Assembly: GCA_016719295.1 (NCBI GenBank)
Contig: JADKAF010000001.1
Coordinates: 4,092,001 to 4,156,000 of the forward strand
DNA length: 64,000 bases
Direction: 5' to 3'
Origin: Planctomycetota bacterium
GTDB lineage: Bacteria; Planctomycetota; UBA1135; JADKAF01
The notes under the pieces: generated by a model
Told to the model about the DNA's origin: nothing
Database searches by the model: none
The model's input: the letters and a program-made list of their open reading frames with translations, nothing else
In this document: in pieces, positions 61,795 through 64,000 of the stretch
How positions within the stretch are numbered: the first letter of the stretch is position 1
Layout of the letters: the number at the start of each line of letters is the position of its first letter
Program-made: the position numbers and the translations under genes

Positions 61795-62493
61795 TCAGCC
61801 CTTCACACAATCCACCCGCCCATCCGGATAGCCCACGATCAGCTCACTCGTGAGCCCACAGAAGAGCCCGACCTCGATCACGCCCGGAAGGAGCAGCAGC
61901 TCGCGCTCCAAGGCGCGCGGATCGTGGATGCCATTGCTCCTGCAGTCGAAGAGCAGGTTCCCGTTGTCGGAGAGCACGGGCTTCTGATCGCGGACGCGCA
62001 GCACGGGCTCCAAGCGCGCGGCCTTGAGTCCCCGCTCGACGGCGGCGCGCGCGAAGGGCAGCACCTCGACGGGCAGCGGGAAGCGGATGCCGAGGACCGC
62101 CACGCGCTTCGAAGGATCGACGAGGATCAGCTCGCGCTTCGAGATCGAGGCCAGGACCTTCTCGCGGAGGAGGGCGCCGCCGCCGCCCTTGATGAGGTTG
62201 AGTTTCGGATCGACTTCGTCGGCGCCGTCGACGGTGAGGTCGAGATGCGCGACGCTGCTCGGATCGAGGAGCGGGATGCCGAGTTCCCTCGCGAGCGCTT
62301 CGGTGCGGAGCGAGGTCGGCACGCCGTGCACCTTCAGGTGCTCCGCGTGCATGCGCTTCGCTAGAGCGCGCAAGAAGTGCTCGGCGGTGGAGCCGGTGCC
62401 GAGGCCGAGGAGCATGCCGTCCTCGACGCGGCGCGCGGCTTCGGCGCCGGCGATGGCCTTCGGGTCGTGGGAGCCGGAGGGGTTCGTGCTCAT
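61795..62493 (-). CDS. rpiA: ribose-5-phosphate isomerase A
   Basis: 232 residues from ATG 62493. It interconverts ribose 5-phosphate and ribulose 5-phosphate in the pentose phosphate pathway, in the cytoplasm. All signature motifs are present: GLGTGSTA (30-37, phosphate binding), DGADEVD (89-95) and KGGGGALLREK (102-112, with the catalytic Glu). Length is normal. The start lies 7 bases after the stop of the DsbD-like gene on the same strand, so they are probably co-transcribed. A broken copy of its 3' end occurs at 60748-60840. Confidence 0.97.
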   Translation of the reverse strand: MSTNPSGSHDPKAIAGAEAARRVEDGMLLGLGTGSTAEHFLRALAKRMHAEHLKVHGVPTSLRTEALARELGIPLLDPSSVAHLDLTVDGADEVDPKLNLIKGGGGALLREKVLASISKRELILVDPSKRVAVLGIRFPLPVEVLPFARAAVERGLKAARLEPVLRVRDQKPVLSDNGNLLFDCRSNGIHDPRALERELLLLPGVIEVGLFCGLTSELIVGYPDGRVDCVKG

Positions 62494-62500
62494 CTCGGAA

Positions 62501-64000
62501 CTAACCTGCGCTGCGCTTCAGGAAGTCGACGAAGACCTGCAGGTCCTGCTTGCCGCCGAGCTTCTCGATCAGCTTGCCGCTGGCGTCCTCGACGGCGTAG
62601 ACGGGGACCTGCTCGGAGCCGCCGTTGATCGAGCGCAGGTAGTCCTGCTTCGCTTGCGAGCCCGGGACCTTCACGTCGTCGGTGATCAGCTTCACCAGCA
62701 CGTAGCGCTGGAACTGCTCCTGCACGGCGGCCTCGGGGAAGACCTTCTTCTCCATCGCCTTGCAGGGGATACAGTAGTTTCCGGTGAAGTCGAGGAAGAC
62801 GCGCTTCCCGGTGCGCTGCGCGACCTCGCGAGCCTGCGCGAGATCGTCGTACCAGACGAGCTCGCCGCTCGCGGCGCTCTCGCCGTGCGTCGGCGGCGGT
62901 ACTTCGCGCGGGGCGGTCTCGTTCGCTTGCGGCGCCTGCGAGACGGGAGACTTCTCCGCCTGCGGAGCCGCGCCCTTGCCACTGCGCGCCGCCTCGAGGC
63001 CGCGCTCCAGGAAGCGGCGGTAGACCGGCACGCTGCGCTCGTACTCGGAGCTCGCGAGCTTCGTCTTCCCGTCGGGTGCGAGGATCACGTAGTACGGCAA
63101 GCCGTAGCTGCCGAGGGCCACCTTCATCGCGTCGTACTCGTCCTGCTTGGCACCCGCGTCGGTGAAGAGGCGGCCCAGGACGAAGTTCCCTAGCTCCTTC
63201 TCCACGTGCGGGAAGACGCTCTCCTCGACGAGGCGGCAGTTCGTGCAGTTGACGCCTGTGAAGTCGAGGAAGATGGGCTTCCCTTCCGCCGCGGCGACGC
63301 GCTGCACCTCGTCCCAGCTCTCGATCCACTCGAGCTCGCCTTCGACGGCGTGCGGGCGACCGTAGTACTTCGGCGGGACGAACGAGGTCACGAAGTCGGG
63401 CATCGGCTCCGCGGTGAACATGCCCATCAAGAGATAGAGCCCGAAGGTCCCCGTCACGAGACCGAAGGTCATGCGCGGCGCGCCGACCTGACCGCTCGGG
63501 TCGTCGTGATAGAGCTTGATCAGGCCGAAGAGATAGAGCGTCGTGCCGAACGCGATCGCGGCCCACATGGCCATGAAGACCGGCCAGGTGAGGACCTGCC
63601 AGTCCCACTTGAGATCGGCGTTCGAGAAGAACTTGAGCGCCGCGGCGAGCTCGACGAAGCCCAAGAACGCCTTCACCGTGTTCATCCAGCCGCCCGAGCG
63701 CGGCATCGCCTTCATGAGTGCGGGGAAGAGCGCCAAGATGACGAACGGCAAGCTCACCGCGACGGCCGCGACGGCCATGCCGAGCGGCACCATCCACGCG
63801 ATGCCGGTCGAGAAGCCGATCGCCCAGATCGACGCCATCACCGGCGCCGAGCACGCGAAGCTCGTCACGGTGAACATCGCGCCGAGGAGCACGGTGCCGA
63901 CGATGCGGCCCTTGCCTGCCCCGCGGCCCCCACCGCCGCCGCCCGTCACCTTGTTCAAGCGCTCCTGCAGGAAGGCCGGCACCTGCAGCTCGAACATGCC
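62501..64000 (-). CDS. DsbD-like thiol:disulfide interchange protein, 5' end outside the window
   Basis: About 499 residues are visible. The frame is open to the right edge, and the first visible residues (GMFELQVPAFLQERL) correspond to the middle of DsbD-type membrane domains, so the start lies beyond the window. About six membrane segments follow, with FACSAPVMASIWAIGF holding the functional cysteine of the transmembrane domain. Two thioredoxin-like domains come next: DFTGVNCTNCRLVE (about 250) and DFTGNYCIPCKAME (about 405), both with CxxC. Classical DsbD has one such C-terminal domain; two in tandem is unusual. It carries electrons from cytoplasmic thioredoxin to exported thiol proteins. 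Confidence 0.88.
   Translation of the reverse strand, partial: GMFELQVPAFLQERLNKVTGGGGGGRGAGKGRIVGTVLLGAMFTVTSFACSAPVMASIWAIGFSTGIAWMVPLGMAVAAVAVSLPFVILALFPALMKAMPRSGGWMNTVKAFLGFVELAAALKFFSNADLKWDWQVLTWPVFMAMWAAIAFGTTLYLFGLIKLYHDDPSGQVGAPRMTFGLVTGTFGLYLLMGMFTAEPMPDFVTSFVPPKYYGRPHAVEGELEWIESWDEVQRVAAAEGKPIFLDFTGVNCTNCRLVEESVFPHVEKELGNFVLGRLFTDAGAKQDEYDAMKVALGSYGLPYYVILAPDGKTKLASSEYERSVPVYRRFLERGLEAARSGKGAAPQAEKSPVSQAPQANETAPREVPPPTHGESAASGELVWYDDLAQAREVAQRTGKRVFLDFTGNYCIPCKAMEKKVFPEAAVQEQFQRYVLVKLITDDVKVPGSQAKQDYLRSINGGSEQVPVYAVEDASGKLIEKLGGKQDLQVFVDFLKRSAG

Noticed and set aside
1..64000. CRISPR arrays, insertion-sequence transposases, tRNA and rRNA genes.
   Set aside because: None recognised by eye. 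No regular spacer-repeat arrays or transposase motifs were seen, though a short tRNA could have been overlooked.

Overview
The window is 64 kb of very GC-rich bacterial chromosome, densely coding on both strands. The gene content suggests a member of the Planctomycetota, perhaps close to the Poly30/Pla163-type lineages. The indicators are an ECF sigma factor of the planctomycete/acidobacterial type coupled to a Ser/Thr kinase, many large secreted proteins with carboxypeptidase-regulatory-like, VCBS, PKD or LamG modules, kinase-associated TPR debris, and short YtrA-type ABC operons. This is inferred from gene families only; no rRNA or tRNA gene was recognised. Acidobacteriota or Myxococcota cannot be excluded by eye.

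Layout. 1-5.5 kb: end of a carboxypeptidase-regulatory-like gene, a secreted double P-domain protein, a TPR fragment and a small membrane protein. 5.9-13 kb: a secretin-N-domain protein, a sigma factor/kinase pair (the kinase ends in an FGE-sulfatase-like domain) and a second carboxypeptidase-regulatory-like gene. 13-24 kb: secreted proteins (MAM-like, propeller-like, VCBS, BNR, PKD/LamG) and a dipeptidyl-peptidase IV. 24.7-33.8 kb: a minus-strand run of three large carboxypeptidase-regulatory-like paralogues between a membrane protein and a secreted protein. 33.8-40.8 kb: Tat-exported and secreted proteins, Lgt and a transglutaminase-like protein. 40.9-45 kb: a plus-strand redox group of peroxiredoxin, ChrA-type transporter, CoA-disulfide reductase/rhodanese and PPOX-fold protein. 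45-47.5 kb: an ECF sigma factor fused through a membrane helix to a carboxypeptidase-regulatory-like region. 47.5-53 kb: membrane proteins, CorA, lipoproteins and a secreted protein gene broken by one stop codon. 53-58 kb: a GntR-ABC operon. 58-64 kb: another large paralogue, a stretch of gene debris, a damaged toxin-antitoxin pair, rpiA and the end of a DsbD-like gene.

Most notable: the peroxiredoxin at 40909-41346 has an in-frame TGA exactly where the peroxidatic cysteine belongs, followed 13 nt later by a perfect 8-bp stem-loop with SECIS geometry. It is best read as a selenoprotein, and ordinary gene calling would split or truncate it.

Other structure: seven full or near-full copies and one decayed copy of one large secreted-protein family; several kinds of REP-like palindromes between genes, including a perfect 37-bp inverted repeat with a 3-nt loop; and several broken genes (nonsense, internal deletion, duplicated 3' end).
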